Assembly: GCA_965216905.1 (NCBI GenBank)
Contig: OZ244213.1
Location: 1 to 64,000 of the forward strand
Reading direction: 5' to 3'
From: G965216905 sp965216905
GTDB taxonomy: Bacteria; Actinomycetota; Acidimicrobiia; Spongiisociales; ZC4RG35
DNA length: 64,000 bases
Part shown: piece by piece, positions 7,340 to 15,856 of the stretch
How positions within the stretch are numbered: position 1 is the first letter of the stretch
Layout of the letters: each line of letters begins with the position of its first letter
Position numbers and translations under genes: made by a program
Notes under the pieces: model-generated
What the model was told of the DNA's origin: nothing
Seen by the model: the letters and a program-made list of their open reading frames with translations, nothing else
Databases searched by the model: none

Positions 7340-9508
7340 TCAACTCACGAACAACCAGGCAACCGACTCACCCAGAAGCAGGCGGGTCTCTTCGGCGAGG
7401 TCGGGATGGCGGGCCAGCTCCGGGTCGTCGGCGACCAATGCGAAGGCCTCGGTGCGGGCCTGGGTGAGCTCGTCGAAGTCTTTGACGATGTCGGCGATTC
7501 TCAGATCGCCCATCCCGGACTGGCGGGCCCCGAACACGGTGCCCTGTCCCCGGAGCTCGAGGTCGATCTCGGCGAGACGGAAGCCGTCACCGGTCTCGGT
7601 CATCGCCTCGATCCGGCGTTCCCCGTCCGGGGTGGACGGGTCGGCGAGCAGCACACAGGTGGCGGCGTGGATCCCCCGGCCCACCCGACCGCGCAGCTGA
7701 TGGAGCTGGGACAGCCCGAAGCGATCGGCATCCTCGATCACCATCACGGTGGCGTTCGGAACGTCGATCCCGACCTCGATGACCGTGGTGGCCACGAGGA
7801 CATCGATCGCCCCCTCACGGAACTCGGCCATGACCCGCTCCTTGTCACGAGCGGGGAGCTGACCGTGGAGCAGGCCGATTCGTGCGTCCGGCAGCAACCC
7901 GGCCAAGCGCTCCGACTCGGTGGTGGCGGAGGCTGCCTCGATCTTCGCCGATTCCTCCACCAGCGGACACACCACAAACGCCTGCCTTCCGTCGCGCACC
8001 TGTCCGCGAACCAGATCCCAAGCCCGGCGTTCGGACTCCCACGCGAAAGCCACCGTGGTGATGGGGCTCCTCCCCGGCGGGAGCTCGTCGAGGGTCGAGA
8101 CGTCCAGGTCTCCATACAACGTCATCGCCAGGGTTCGGGGAATGGGAGTCGCCGTCATGATCAGCAGGTCCGGCTCGGCGTCGGTGGCCTTGTCCTTGAG
8201 TTGCATCCGCTGGATCGCTCCGAAGCGGTGCTGCTCGTCGACGACGGCGATCCCCAACGATGCGAACGCCACGCCCTCCTGGATGAGCGCATGGGTTCCG
8301 ATCACCAGATCGATCTCCCCGGCTGCGATCAGACGCAGCAGTTCCGGACGACTCGCCTCCGGGGCGAGCGTGTTCTCCACCTGCGACGACGTGAGCAACG
8401 CGACGCTCACCGGCCGCTCCGAGGCGTCATCGAACAAGCTCCGCATTCCCAGTTCGGATCCCGCCATCCGCGGCGACGGCGTCAGACCGGCGGCTTCCAG
8501 CATCTGGCGAATGCCGAGGTAGTGCTGGGTGGCGAGCACCTCCGTCGGAGCCATCACCGCACCCTGGCGATCGCCCTCGACCGCCCGCAGCAGTGTGGCC
8601 ACCGCAACGACGGTCTTCCCCGACCCCACCTCGCCCTGCAGAAGCCGATGCATCGGCCGCTCCGATTCCAAGTCGCGGCCGATCTCGTCCATCACCCGAC
8701 GCTGGCTGGATGTGAGCCGAAACGACAACGCAGACAGGAATCGATCGACGAGCACCCCGGGGGGCTCGTGAACGATGCCCATCGTCACGTCCACCTGGCG
8801 CCGCCTCGCCAGGGCGAGGGCGAGCTCGAGACGGAACAGTTCATCGAAGACCAGTCTTCGCCGCGCCGGGGCGATGACGTCGGACGAGTCGGGGAAGTGG
8901 ATGTCGTCGTACGCGACCGACCGATCGACCAACCCGTGCCGCGCTCTCACCGGCTCGGGGATCGGGTCTGGGATCGGTCGGGACCGTCGCAGGGCGTTGT
9001 GGACGGCACGCCGCAGGTGACCCGGTCCCACCCCTCCCAGCCCGCGGTGGACCGGAACCACCCGACCTGTGGTCAGGGCCTCCGACGTTCCGGACAGCAC
9101 GTCGACGTCCGGCGACGACATCTGCAACGTCCCTCGGAACCGCTCGACCTTGCCCGACAGCGCCACCTCGGCGCCCTTCGACAGTTGCCGCTGGCGAAAC
9201 TGCTGGTTGAACCACACCGCCTTGATCGAACCGGTTGCGTCCTTGATGCGCGCCTCGGTGATCGTGAGCCCCCGTCGAGGACGCCTGGTGGAGATGCTGC
9301 TCACCTCGCCGATCACGGTCACCTCGTCACCGAGCGGAAGCTGAGCGAGCGGCTCGATCCGGCTGCGGTCGACGTAGCGACGGGGCACGTGGTGCAAGAG
9401 GTCGGCCACCGTGGCGATACCGGCCTTGCGGAGGGCGTCTCCCCGCTTGCCGGCCAGTCCGGCAACGCTCTCGACGGGGATGGTCGCCAGCTTGGCGATC
9501 GAGGCCAC
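7340..9508 (-). CDS. recG: ATP-dependent DNA helicase RecG
   Basis: 722 aa, near the usual ~700-740. RecG remodels stalled forks and branched DNA. The N-terminal wedge (OB-fold) domain spans about residues 60-150 (GEVSSISTRRPRRGLTI). Superfamily II helicase motifs follow: GEVGSGKT at 292-299, the DEQH box at 424-427, MTATPIPRTLAM, then VATTVIEVGIDVPNATVMVI and QLRGRVGRG in the second RecA fold. The C-terminus has the RecG-type ARQSGMGDLRIADI. It lies 44 bp downstream of the FakA-like gene and 100 bp upstream of rsmD. That 100-bp gap holds only the rsmD start signal. Confidence 0.97.
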   Translation of the reverse strand: MASIAKLATIPVESVAGLAGKRGDALRKAGIATVADLLHHVPRRYVDRSRIEPLAQLPLGDEVTVIGEVSSISTRRPRRGLTITEARIKDATGSIKAVWFNQQFRQRQLSKGAEVALSGKVERFRGTLQMSSPDVDVLSGTSEALTTGRVVPVHRGLGGVGPGHLRRAVHNALRRSRPIPDPIPEPVRARHGLVDRSVAYDDIHFPDSSDVIAPARRRLVFDELFRLELALALARRRQVDVTMGIVHEPPGVLVDRFLSALSFRLTSSQRRVMDEIGRDLESERPMHRLLQGEVGSGKTVVAVATLLRAVEGDRQGAVMAPTEVLATQHYLGIRQMLEAAGLTPSPRMAGSELGMRSLFDDASERPVSVALLTSSQVENTLAPEASRPELLRLIAAGEIDLVIGTHALIQEGVAFASLGIAVVDEQHRFGAIQRMQLKDKATDAEPDLLIMTATPIPRTLAMTLYGDLDVSTLDELPPGRSPITTVAFAWESERRAWDLVRGQVRDGRQAFVVCPLVEESAKIEAASATTESERLAGLLPDARIGLLHGQLPARDKERVMAEFREGAIDVLVATTVIEVGIDVPNATVMVIEDADRFGLSQLHQLRGRVGRGIHAATCVLLADPSTPDGERRIEAMTETGDGFRLAEIDLELRGQGTVFGARQSGMGDLRIADIVKDFDELTQARTEAFALVADDPELARHPDLAEETRLLLGESVAWLFVS

Positions 9509-9552
9509 GACGACCAGGGCTCAGCGGGCCGGGAGTGCCGAGCGCATACCCG

Positions 9553-11175
9553 CTACTCCACCGCGACCAGATACGGCCGTGAGCGCTGGCCACCCTCGAC
9601 CTGAACGATTCGCAATCGCGGATGCAACTCGGCCAGCCATGCCCCCAGGGCCTTGGTGGCGCTCTTCGGAGCATCCACTCCCGAGTAGATGGTGATGCGA
9701 TCGGCGTCGACGGGCAGGATCGAGGCCACCAAGCCGCGCAGCGCCGACTCCAGATCGGGGTCGACAACCACGATGGTGCCGTCCGCGACACCGATCCAGT
9801 CGCCGCCGTGAATCGCGCCGTACGCCACCTCGGCGTCCCGGGGCGCCCGGGTGATCTCCCCGGTGAGGACGGATGAGGCGGCCGCCGCCATGTCCTCGAT
9901 CGTCGCCATTTCGACCGATCGCGGGTCGTAGCCATACATGGCGGCCATCCCTTGCGGGATCGAACGCGTGGGCACGACGGCAACGTGTTTGGTGGTGAGG
10001 CGATCCACCTGCTCCGCCAAGGGCACGGCGTTGCGGTCGTTGGGCAGGATCACCACGTTGGTCGCCGGTGCCGTTTCGACCGCCATCAACAGGTCGGCCG
10101 CCGTCACCGGCGCCGAGCCGTCCAGCGCCACGACGCCTTGCACGCCGAGCGACCGGAAGATGTCCACGATGCCGGGTCCTTCGGCAACCGCCACGACGCC
10201 CAATGCGGCTCCCCGAACCGCCTCGAGTGGCTCGAATGGAGCGCCTCGATGGTGGGCGTGAACCTCGGCAGTCAGGAGATCGGTGACCCGGATCTGGCTC
10301 GGGGTTCCCACGATGAGTGCCGCCTCGATGGCGGCGCCGATGTCGTCCGTGTGGATGTGACAGCTCCACTGTCCCTCGCCCGAGACGACCACGATGTCGT
10401 CGCCAACCCGTTCCCATTCGCGACGGAACCGCTCGATTCCCTCCTCGGACGACTCCAGCAAGAACATGACCTCGTAGCGCGCCGCACCGGGTGGTGGGCC
10501 GGCTCCGCCCGGTCTTGCCGGTCCCATCCGGTCTGCCGGCCCCGTCTGGCGGAACATCACCTCCGGAAGCACCACCGGACGGCCACCGGACATCTCGACC
10601 AGCGATGCGAGCAGCAGCGTGACCCCGGCGCCGCCGGCATCGACCACCCCGGCGCGGGCCAGGACGTCGAGCATCTGCGGGGTACGCGCCAGCGCATCGC
10701 AGGCCCGCTCGTACACCCGACCAAGCATTGCCTCGATGTTCAGATCTGCCCTCGCCCCTTCTTCGGCCTCCTCGGCCGATTCGCGAAGCACGGTCAGGAT
10801 CGTCCCCTCCACCGGGTTCTGAACCGAGCGGTAGGCGGCCTCGGAAGCGGCTCGAAGCGCCGAGGCCACGACGGTCGCCGTCAGCTCGGTTCCCGAATCG
10901 CGGATCACCGAGGCAAAACCTCCAAGGGCTTGGGCGAGGATGAGACCGGAGTTCCCGCGAGCGCCGCGCAAGGACCCGGCGACGAGCGCGTCCGCCACAT
11001 CCGGAGCCGCGTCGAGGGCGTCGACGACCGAGCGGGTGGTCATCGCCAGGTTGGTTCCGGTGTCGCCATCGGGGACGGGATAGACGTTGAGCGCGTCGAG
11101 AACCTCCCGGTTGTCGTCCAACAACCGGTGGAATCGGCGTATCGCCCCTTCCAGGTCTGTGATGATCATGCCCAT
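9553..11175 (-). CDS. DAK2/DhaL-domain protein, FakA/YloV-like (fatty acid kinase catalytic subunit)
   Basis: 540 aa, the FakA size. FakA phosphorylates fatty acids held by a DegV-type FakB. The N-terminal DhaL domain (about residues 1-200) has the magnesium/nucleotide motif NVYPVPDGDTGTNLAMT and GARGNSGLILAQALGGFA. The C-terminal half is the FakA-specific region, containing VVALDGSAPVTAADLL and a GYDPRS loop. No degV/fakB is in the window. In this conserved cluster the gene precedes recG. A TATACT hexamer lies 12 nt upstream (11188-11193). The ATG at 11169 is an alternative start. Confidence 0.88.
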   Translation of the reverse strand: MGMIITDLEGAIRRFHRLLDDNREVLDALNVYPVPDGDTGTNLAMTTRSVVDALDAAPDVADALVAGSLRGARGNSGLILAQALGGFASVIRDSGTELTATVVASALRAASEAAYRSVQNPVEGTILTVLRESAEEAEEGARADLNIEAMLGRVYERACDALARTPQMLDVLARAGVVDAGGAGVTLLLASLVEMSGGRPVVLPEVMFRQTGPADRMGPARPGGAGPPPGAARYEVMFLLESSEEGIERFRREWERVGDDIVVVSGEGQWSCHIHTDDIGAAIEAALIVGTPSQIRVTDLLTAEVHAHHRGAPFEPLEAVRGAALGVVAVAEGPGIVDIFRSLGVQGVVALDGSAPVTAADLLMAVETAPATNVVILPNDRNAVPLAEQVDRLTTKHVAVVPTRSIPQGMAAMYGYDPRSVEMATIEDMAAAASSVLTGEITRAPRDAEVAYGAIHGGDWIGVADGTIVVVDPDLESALRGLVASILPVDADRITIYSGVDAPKSATKALGAWLAELHPRLRIVQVEGGQRSRPYLVAVE

Positions 11176-11492
11176 GACGCCGGTGCGAGTATATGGGCTG
11201 CCACCCGGGCCGGTCGCTGCCGAACACGTGTTTCGGAGCAGGTCGGTCGTCGGCTAACCTCCGTGTCCGGGAAGCGGAACCCCCGTGGCGTGACGTCCCA
11301 CCACCCAACCGGTGCCACCTGCTTCGGGAGGGACGGGACGCCGAACCGGACGGATCCGATCCGAGGTTCGGGCCGGTCCGAGGGTCTCACCCGCTCCGGT
11401 CACCACCGACACCGTTCACGATCACACATCCACAAGCAATCACCGGATGGGCCGGCCGTTTTCGATCGATCCCATCGACACAGGAGCACATC
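11176..11492. other. Intergenic region between divergent fakA-like and rpmB genes
   Basis: This 317-bp non-coding stretch separates two outward-reading genes. It holds the TATACT of the minus-strand fakA-like promoter at one end and the rpmB ribosome site (AGGAG at 11482-11486) at the other. A near-palindrome, CCGAACACGTGTTTCGG, lies at 11220-11236 (one bulged T). I see no convincing -35/-10 pair for rpmB and no RNA gene. Confidence 0.5.
11188..11193 (-). promoter_or_regulatory. Putative -10 element of the fakA-like/recG block
   Basis: TATACT read on the minus strand, 12 nt before the ATG at 11175. It matches the sigma-70-type -10 consensus well, but no good -35 is present. The mRNA would have an untranslated leader of only a few bases. 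Confidence 0.45.
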
Positions 11493-11681
11493 ATGTCGTA
11501 CCGCTGTGAGGTCTGCGGCAAGGAACCGAGCTACGGCAAGACCGTCACCTTCTCGCACAAGCGCAACAACCGCCGCTGGCTCCCCAACATTCAGCGGGTC
11601 CGGATCCGGCACGGGAACAACACCCGGCGCGCCCGGGTCTGCACGTCGTGCATCCGCGCCGGCAAGATCGAGAAGGCCTGA
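11493..11681 (+). CDS. rpmB: 50S ribosomal protein L28
   Basis: 62 aa, starting MSYRCEVCGKEPSYGKTVTF. It carries two CxxC zinc-ribbon halves (C5/C8 and C50/C53), so it is the zinc-binding form, and the family core SHKRNNRRWLPNIQ. An AGGAG ribosome site lies 6 nt upstream of the ATG at 11493. A frame open from 11193 extends upstream, but homology begins here. The diverged cold-shock-like gene follows after 4 bp. Confidence 0.96.
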   Translation: MSYRCEVCGKEPSYGKTVTFSHKRNNRRWLPNIQRVRIRHGNNTRRARVCTSCIRAGKIEKA

Positions 11682-11685
11682 CCCG

Positions 11686-11970
11686 GTGACGGCCAAGCCG
11701 ACCGGCAACCCGACCGGCGAGTCGACCGGCGACGCAGCCGGCCACCGCGGCGAGACGGCCGGACAGGGCGTCGTCAAGACCTACGACCCCGCCACCGGCG
11801 TCGGCATCGTGGTCACGGATGCCGGCGACGAGGTCTTCCTCCGAGCCGGTTCGCTGGCGGGCTCGATCTTCCGCTTCGTCCGTCAGGGCCAGCGCATCGT
11901 GTTCGATCTGACCGACGATGGAGACCGCCGGTACGCCTTCAACGTCCGGATGGGCCAAGAGGGTTACTGA
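11686..11970 (+). CDS. Small diverged cold-shock-domain (OB-fold) protein
   Basis: 94 aa, GTG start, 4 bp after the rpmB stop, so probably co-transcribed. Residues 1-25 are low-complexity (TGNPTGESTGDAAG), presumably disordered. From residue 28 the order of elements matches a cold-shock domain: GVVKTYDPATGVGIVV in place of GxVKWFNxxKGFGFI, then DEVFLRAGSL in place of EDVFVHxSAI, then RQGQRIVFDLTD. The aromatic residues that stack on RNA in RNP1 and RNP2 are lost (KGFGFI becomes TGVGIV; VFVH becomes VFLR). Nucleic-acid binding is therefore uncertain. The cold-shock assignment rests on pattern similarity only. Confidence 0.65.
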   Translation: MTAKPTGNPTGESTGDAAGHRGETAGQGVVKTYDPATGVGIVVTDAGDEVFLRAGSLAGSIFRFVRQGQRIVFDLTDDGDRRYAFNVRMGQEGY

Positions 11971-12045
11971 ACCTCGTCCGAGCCGCAACAGGCCACACCC
12001 GAACGGGTTAGAGTCGGCGCCACGTCAGCGTCCCGAGGAGGAACA

Positions 12046-12279
12046 TTGGTCGAGGCCTACGTGCTGATCCAGACCGAGGTCGGCAAGGCTGCTTCTGTGG
12101 CCGAAGAAGTTCGCGCCATCAACGGCGTCACCAACGCCGACGACGTGACCGGACCGTACGACGTCATCGTCAAAGCCTCGGCGGACGACGTCGACCAGCT
12201 CGGCAAGCTCGTGGTCGCCAAGATCCAAGCGGTGCCCGGGATCACCCGGACCCTCACCTGCCCGGTGGTCAACCTCTGA
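12046..12279 (+). CDS. Stand-alone Lrp/AsnC ligand-binding (RAM) domain protein
   Basis: 77 aa, start TTG at 12046 with GAGGAGG a few bases upstream (12035-12041). The whole protein is one alpha-beta RAM domain: YVLIQTEVGKAASVAEEVRAI, then GVTNADDVTGPYDVIVKASADDVDQLGKLVV, ending in the TRTLTCPVV strand. No DNA-binding helix-turn-helix is present. Short proteins of this kind in actinobacteria bind amino acids or pair with full-length Lrp-like regulators; the ligand is unknown. Transcription appears to start independently downstream of the cold-shock-like gene. Confidence 0.88.
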   Translation: MVEAYVLIQTEVGKAASVAEEVRAINGVTNADDVTGPYDVIVKASADDVDQLGKLVVAKIQAVPGITRTLTCPVVNL

Positions 12280-12309
12280 CGAGCGGCCCACCCGAACCCG
12301 GGGAGTCGA

Positions 12310-13374
12310 TCAGCCGAGTTTCGACGCGATCGACCCGGCGTTGCGAAGGGCGGTCCCGTCTGCCCCGTACGTACTGAAGACTCGCGGCGACCCGGCCTCC
12401 ACTTCCACGAAGATGTCGTCGAGGAGCTGCCGTCGGGTGAGGGGCGGATCGATCCAGAGGTAGGAACCGAGGCTGCCCGGGATGGCGTTCACCTCGTTCA
12501 CCCAGACCTGACCGTCGAGCTCCAGGAAATCGATCCGGGCGGCAGATCGAAGGTCGATCGCTCCGGCGACGATCGGCGCCATCCGACGGATCTCGCCGGC
12601 GACTTCGTCGCTCATGGGAGCCGGCAGCTTCCGTGCGATCCCGCCACCATCGCCCCAAGCCAGGTACTTCTGTTCATAGCTGTAGAGACCGCTGGCGGCG
12701 CGCACCGGTTCTTCCACCGCCGAGAGCTGAAACTCGGGATAGGTGCGGACACCCACCTGGAGGTCTCGACACGCGGCCAGGAACGGCTCGATCACCGCAC
12801 CGCCCGCCATCACCGGCGAGGACATCAGCGCCAAGGCCGTTGCGTGGTCCTCGACCACCTCGATCCCGATCGAGCTCCCACCGAACCGGGGCTTCACGAT
12901 GTATGGCCCCTCGAAGTCGGGGGCCCCGGCATCCACCGGGTGGCGCGCCAACGTGGGCAGGCCGAGCCCGGACATGACGGCGCCGAACGCCAGCTTGTCC
13001 ATACCGAGGGCGGAGCCCCACTGGCCGGGACCCGAGTACCGGATTCCGGCCAGGTCGAGCGCCCCCTGGAGCGTGCCATCCTCTCCGGGACCCCCGTGGC
13101 AGCAGTTGAGCAACGCGTCGATCTCGACCCGCTTCTTCTTGAGATGGAACCCTCCCCCGGCCTCGGCTCGGAACGTGAGCGCCCGCGCCTTGGCAGGAGG
13201 GCCGTCGGCGAACTCGATGGCTTCGGCGCCCGGGTCGACGAGGTGGAAGGAACCCCGCTTGTCCCAGTAGATGGCAACCACGTCACCGAGGACGTGCGTG
13301 GCCTGCAGCCCGGTGGAGACGCTGATGTCGTGCTCGGGCGAAGGCCCACCGAAGATGACAGCTCGTTGACCCAT
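12310..13374 (-). CDS. D-alanine--D-alanine ligase family (ATP-grasp)
   Basis: 354 aa. Visible Ddl motifs are GGPSPEHDIS (residues 9-18), CHGGPGEDGTLQGAL, GSALGMDKLAF, the ATP-grasp strand YIVKPRFGGSSIGIEVV, KY in YEQKYLAW, RIDF, and the metal site NEVNAIPG. The acceptor-side segment after NEVNAIPG reads SLGSYLW instead of the usual T-x-H/x-S-L-x-P, so the dipeptide acceptor may differ. It is the third gene of a minus-strand set with a hydrolase and a membrane MurF-like ligase (128-bp gap). It is either a D-Ala-D-Ala ligase paralogue or a related peptide ligase; the exact substrate is not decidable from sequence. Confidence 0.8.
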   Translation of the reverse strand: MGQRAVIFGGPSPEHDISVSTGLQATHVLGDVVAIYWDKRGSFHLVDPGAEAIEFADGPPAKARALTFRAEAGGGFHLKKKRVEIDALLNCCHGGPGEDGTLQGALDLAGIRYSGPGQWGSALGMDKLAFGAVMSGLGLPTLARHPVDAGAPDFEGPYIVKPRFGGSSIGIEVVEDHATALALMSSPVMAGGAVIEPFLAACRDLQVGVRTYPEFQLSAVEEPVRAASGLYSYEQKYLAWGDGGGIARKLPAPMSDEVAGEIRRMAPIVAGAIDLRSAARIDFLELDGQVWVNEVNAIPGSLGSYLWIDPPLTRRQLLDDIFVEVEAGSPRVFSTYGADGTALRNAGSIASKLG

Positions 13375-13502
13375 GGACGTTCTCCAGCAGATGTAGACGG
13401 GATCGATGGTGCAGCGCTCGGGCCGGCCCTTTGCCGAGGGAGGCGTGGAGCCGTTCGATCTCGGCTCTCCTGCGCTCCGTCCTTCGTCTCGGGGTTGCGC
13501 CC

Positions 13503-15023
13503 TCAGGGATAGTGATCCGGGAGGTCGTTCTCATAGAGGACGACGTCACCGGTTCCGAGGTTGGTCCGCACCCATTCGACCGCCTCGTCCCGGGTAGCGG
13601 CCACGATAACCTGGGCGGAGGTCGTCCCCCCGACACCGTCGAGCAGCGCCCGACGATTGGTCCGGCCGACGACGATCAGATGATCTGCGACCGCCACCGC
13701 ATCCCGCGCAAATGCGGCGTTGGCGGCCGCCTGCCGGCTGCCCAGCTCGACCATGCCCGGCGTCACCACCACTCGACGGCCGGCCGCATTCGCGGCGGCG
13801 AGGAGGCGCAGTGCACGGGCGGCTCCTGCGGGGTTCGCATTGAATGTGTCGTCGATGATCTGGAAGCCGCGCTCGGAGCTCGTCACGGTCTGGCGGTGTG
13901 GCGCAACCGGAATCGACGGCAAGCGATCGGCGACCTTCTCCGGGTCCAATCCAAGCCCGATGATCGCCCCCACCGAGCACGCCGCGTTGCCTGGATGGAC
14001 GGAGCCCGGATCGATTGCCCCGATCCGACGGTCCGCCACCGACACCGAGCCGGTCTCCGGGTCGACGAAGACTTCGGCGTCCCGCCGGCGAGTCGAACAG
14101 GTGATCACGGTGCGGCCCTGGCTTCGCTCGGTTTGGGCGAGCTCCGCGAGGAGTGGGTGGTCGACATTGATGACGCCTACGGCGTCTCCGGCGAGGATCT
14201 CACGCTTGGCCTCGACGATTGCCTCTTCCGACCCCATCCGCTCGAGATGAACCGGGCCGATCGCCGTCATGACCGACACCGACGGCGGAATCCACGAGCA
14301 CAGCTCGGCGATCTCACCCGGCCCGTACGTGCCCATCTCCGCCACGAAGATCTCCGTCCCCGGCGTCAGTCCCTCGTTGATCGCCCGCGCCAGACCGAGG
14401 CGGTTGTTGAACGACGCCGGACTCGCCACCGTGGCCTTGACCGCTCCCGCCAGATGGGCGACCGCCAGCTTGGTGGTCGTCTTGCCGTAAGAGCCGGTGA
14501 TGGCCACCACCCGGGGGTTCACCGTCGCCAGCGTCTCGGCCGCCTCGTCGACCCATCGAGTCCCCATCCGGCGCTCGATGGGTGTCGCCAGCCATGCCGC
14601 CACATCGACCCACAAGGGAGCCAGCCCGGCTGCGACCAGGGCCAGCGCCGGTTTCACGGCGAAGCCGGCCAGCGTGGCTGTCGACTCCACCGCCGCGGCG
14701 ATCGCCGCCAGACGGCGGAGGCGGGCCGTCCATGCCAGCGGTGCGGTCCGTCCTCTGAGTCCGAGCCCGATCGGCCCGAGCGCCACCGCACCGGCCGCCA
14801 CGCCGGCCCCCGCCACGGCCGTCGCACCATCGGTGAGCCAGGCGATGATCAGTCCGCCAAACGCAATCCCGGCGACGAGCGGGTTCGGTGGGACCGACCA
14901 CCACCGAGCGGCGAAACGCAGGCAGGAGCCGGGGAGGTAGTGCTCACGCTGGCATACCCGCAGCCAGCGAATCACCGCCGCAGCACCGGCGATCAACCCG
15001 AGGGCGCCCGTGACCAGCGTCAT
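13503..15023 (-). CDS. Membrane-anchored MurF-like Mur ligase
   Basis: 506 aa. About 135 N-terminal residues form four to five hydrophobic segments, absent from ordinary MurF. The Mur ligase core follows: P-loop ITGSYGKTTTK, SFNNRLGLARAIN (MurF NNxxG), AEMGTYGPGEIAEL, HLERMGSEEAIVEAKREIL with the carbamylated-lysine site, and MurF-like DDTFNANPAG. The C-terminal ligase domain contains VTPGMVELG. MurF joins D-Ala-D-Ala to a UDP-MurNAc-tripeptide. Pairing with a Ddl-like gene fits that chemistry, but the membrane domain suggests a lipid-linked substrate or a specialised paralogue (inference). It starts 15 bp after the hydrolase gene, with a GGAG site upstream. Confidence 0.82.
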   Translation of the reverse strand: MTLVTGALGLIAGAAAVIRWLRVCQREHYLPGSCLRFAARWWSVPPNPLVAGIAFGGLIIAWLTDGATAVAGAGVAAGAVALGPIGLGLRGRTAPLAWTARLRRLAAIAAAVESTATLAGFAVKPALALVAAGLAPLWVDVAAWLATPIERRMGTRWVDEAAETLATVNPRVVAITGSYGKTTTKLAVAHLAGAVKATVASPASFNNRLGLARAINEGLTPGTEIFVAEMGTYGPGEIAELCSWIPPSVSVMTAIGPVHLERMGSEEAIVEAKREILAGDAVGVINVDHPLLAELAQTERSQGRTVITCSTRRRDAEVFVDPETGSVSVADRRIGAIDPGSVHPGNAACSVGAIIGLGLDPEKVADRLPSIPVAPHRQTVTSSERGFQIIDDTFNANPAGAARALRLLAAANAAGRRVVVTPGMVELGSRQAAANAAFARDAVAVADHLIVVGRTNRRALLDGVGGTTSAQVIVAATRDEAVEWVRTNLGTGDVVLYENDLPDHYP

Positions 15024-15038
15024 CGTTGCTCCGGCACC

Positions 15039-15779
15039 TCAGCGGGTCACGGCCGGAAGCAGGCGCCGGATCTTCTCCGGGCGCTCGTGCGGCACCATGT
15101 GACCGGCCCCTTCGACGACGTCGACCGACACCGAGACTCCGGCGGCGTCCAGGAGGGCCGCCGCCTTCGTTGCCACCTCCGGCGGCACCTCGTTGTCGTC
15201 TGCCCCCCAGACCAGGTCGACCGGACACTCGATCCGACCGAGAGGCTCTTCGTACGTCTCGTTGACCGCCCGCACCATGATGTCGCGCATGACACCGTCG
15301 GCGGCCAGGTAGTCGGCCGATCCCCGCGAGCGTCGCACGCGCTCCATCCGCCGGTCCGAGACGATTCCCCGGCGGTTCGCCCACCGGACCAGCCGGTAGC
15401 CGAGGGAAGGTCGAGCCGGCGGGCGGACCCGCACGAGCGGGACCCCGGTGAGGACGAGACGGTCGACCAACCCCGGATGGTCGGCGGCCAGCCACACGGC
15501 CACGCGACCGCCGAAGGAGTGGCCGACCACCACGTAGGGACCGCCATCCTCCGTCTCGAGTGCCGCTGCGACGGCACCGGCGTACTCGCGAGTCGTGAGG
15601 GCACGGTCGGGTCGGGGCGTTGCTCCGAATCCGGGTAGGTCGAAGGCGAGCGCGTCATGGCCGGCGAGCACCGCATCGAAGTCCGACCCACGGCGGCCCC
15701 ACCCGTGGAGCGCCACGATGTTCGGCCGCCGTGTTCCATGCACGGCGGCCAGCAGCCCTCCGATGGCCCGCAACGCCAT
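15039..15779 (-). CDS. Alpha/beta hydrolase
   Basis: 246 aa. The oxyanion motif is ALHGWGRRGSDF, the nucleophile elbow GHSFGGRVAV, the acid is in VWGADDNEVPP, and the catalytic histidine is in EGAGHMVPHERP. No signal peptide, so cytoplasmic. It is the first gene of the operon with the MurF-like and Ddl-like ligases. Its role could be release or editing of a ligase product (inference only); the substrate cannot be read from the sequence. GAGG precedes the ATG at 15779. Confidence 0.85.
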   Translation of the reverse strand: MALRAIGGLLAAVHGTRRPNIVALHGWGRRGSDFDAVLAGHDALAFDLPGFGATPRPDRALTTREYAGAVAAALETEDGGPYVVVGHSFGGRVAVWLAADHPGLVDRLVLTGVPLVRVRPPARPSLGYRLVRWANRRGIVSDRRMERVRRSRGSADYLAADGVMRDIMVRAVNETYEEPLGRIECPVDLVWGADDNEVPPEVATKAAALLDAAGVSVSVDVVEGAGHMVPHERPEKIRRLLPAVTR

Positions 15780-15856
15780 CTCAGTCGTTCCTCAACTCGA
15801 ACAGCACCACCGCCGAGAATACAGTTGACGACAACATCCACCGGGCAAAGGCACCG

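Noticed and set aside
7307..9604. 765-codon open frame on the plus strand
   Set aside because: It lies opposite recG; composition is Arg/His/Gly-rich with no domain, as expected from the antisense of a high-GC gene.
11220..11236. Near-palindrome CCGAACACGTGTTTCGG as an operator
   Set aside because: One arm carries an extra T, no second copy is seen, and no regulator is adjacent.
9521..11308. 595-codon Arg/Gly-rich frame on the minus strand
   Set aside because: It is a frame-shifted shadow of the FakA-like gene, low complexity.
12310..13374. Ddl-like gene considered as a vancomycin-resistance D-Ala-D-Lac ligase
   Set aside because: No vanH/vanX-type genes nearby, and residue identity alone cannot decide substrate.
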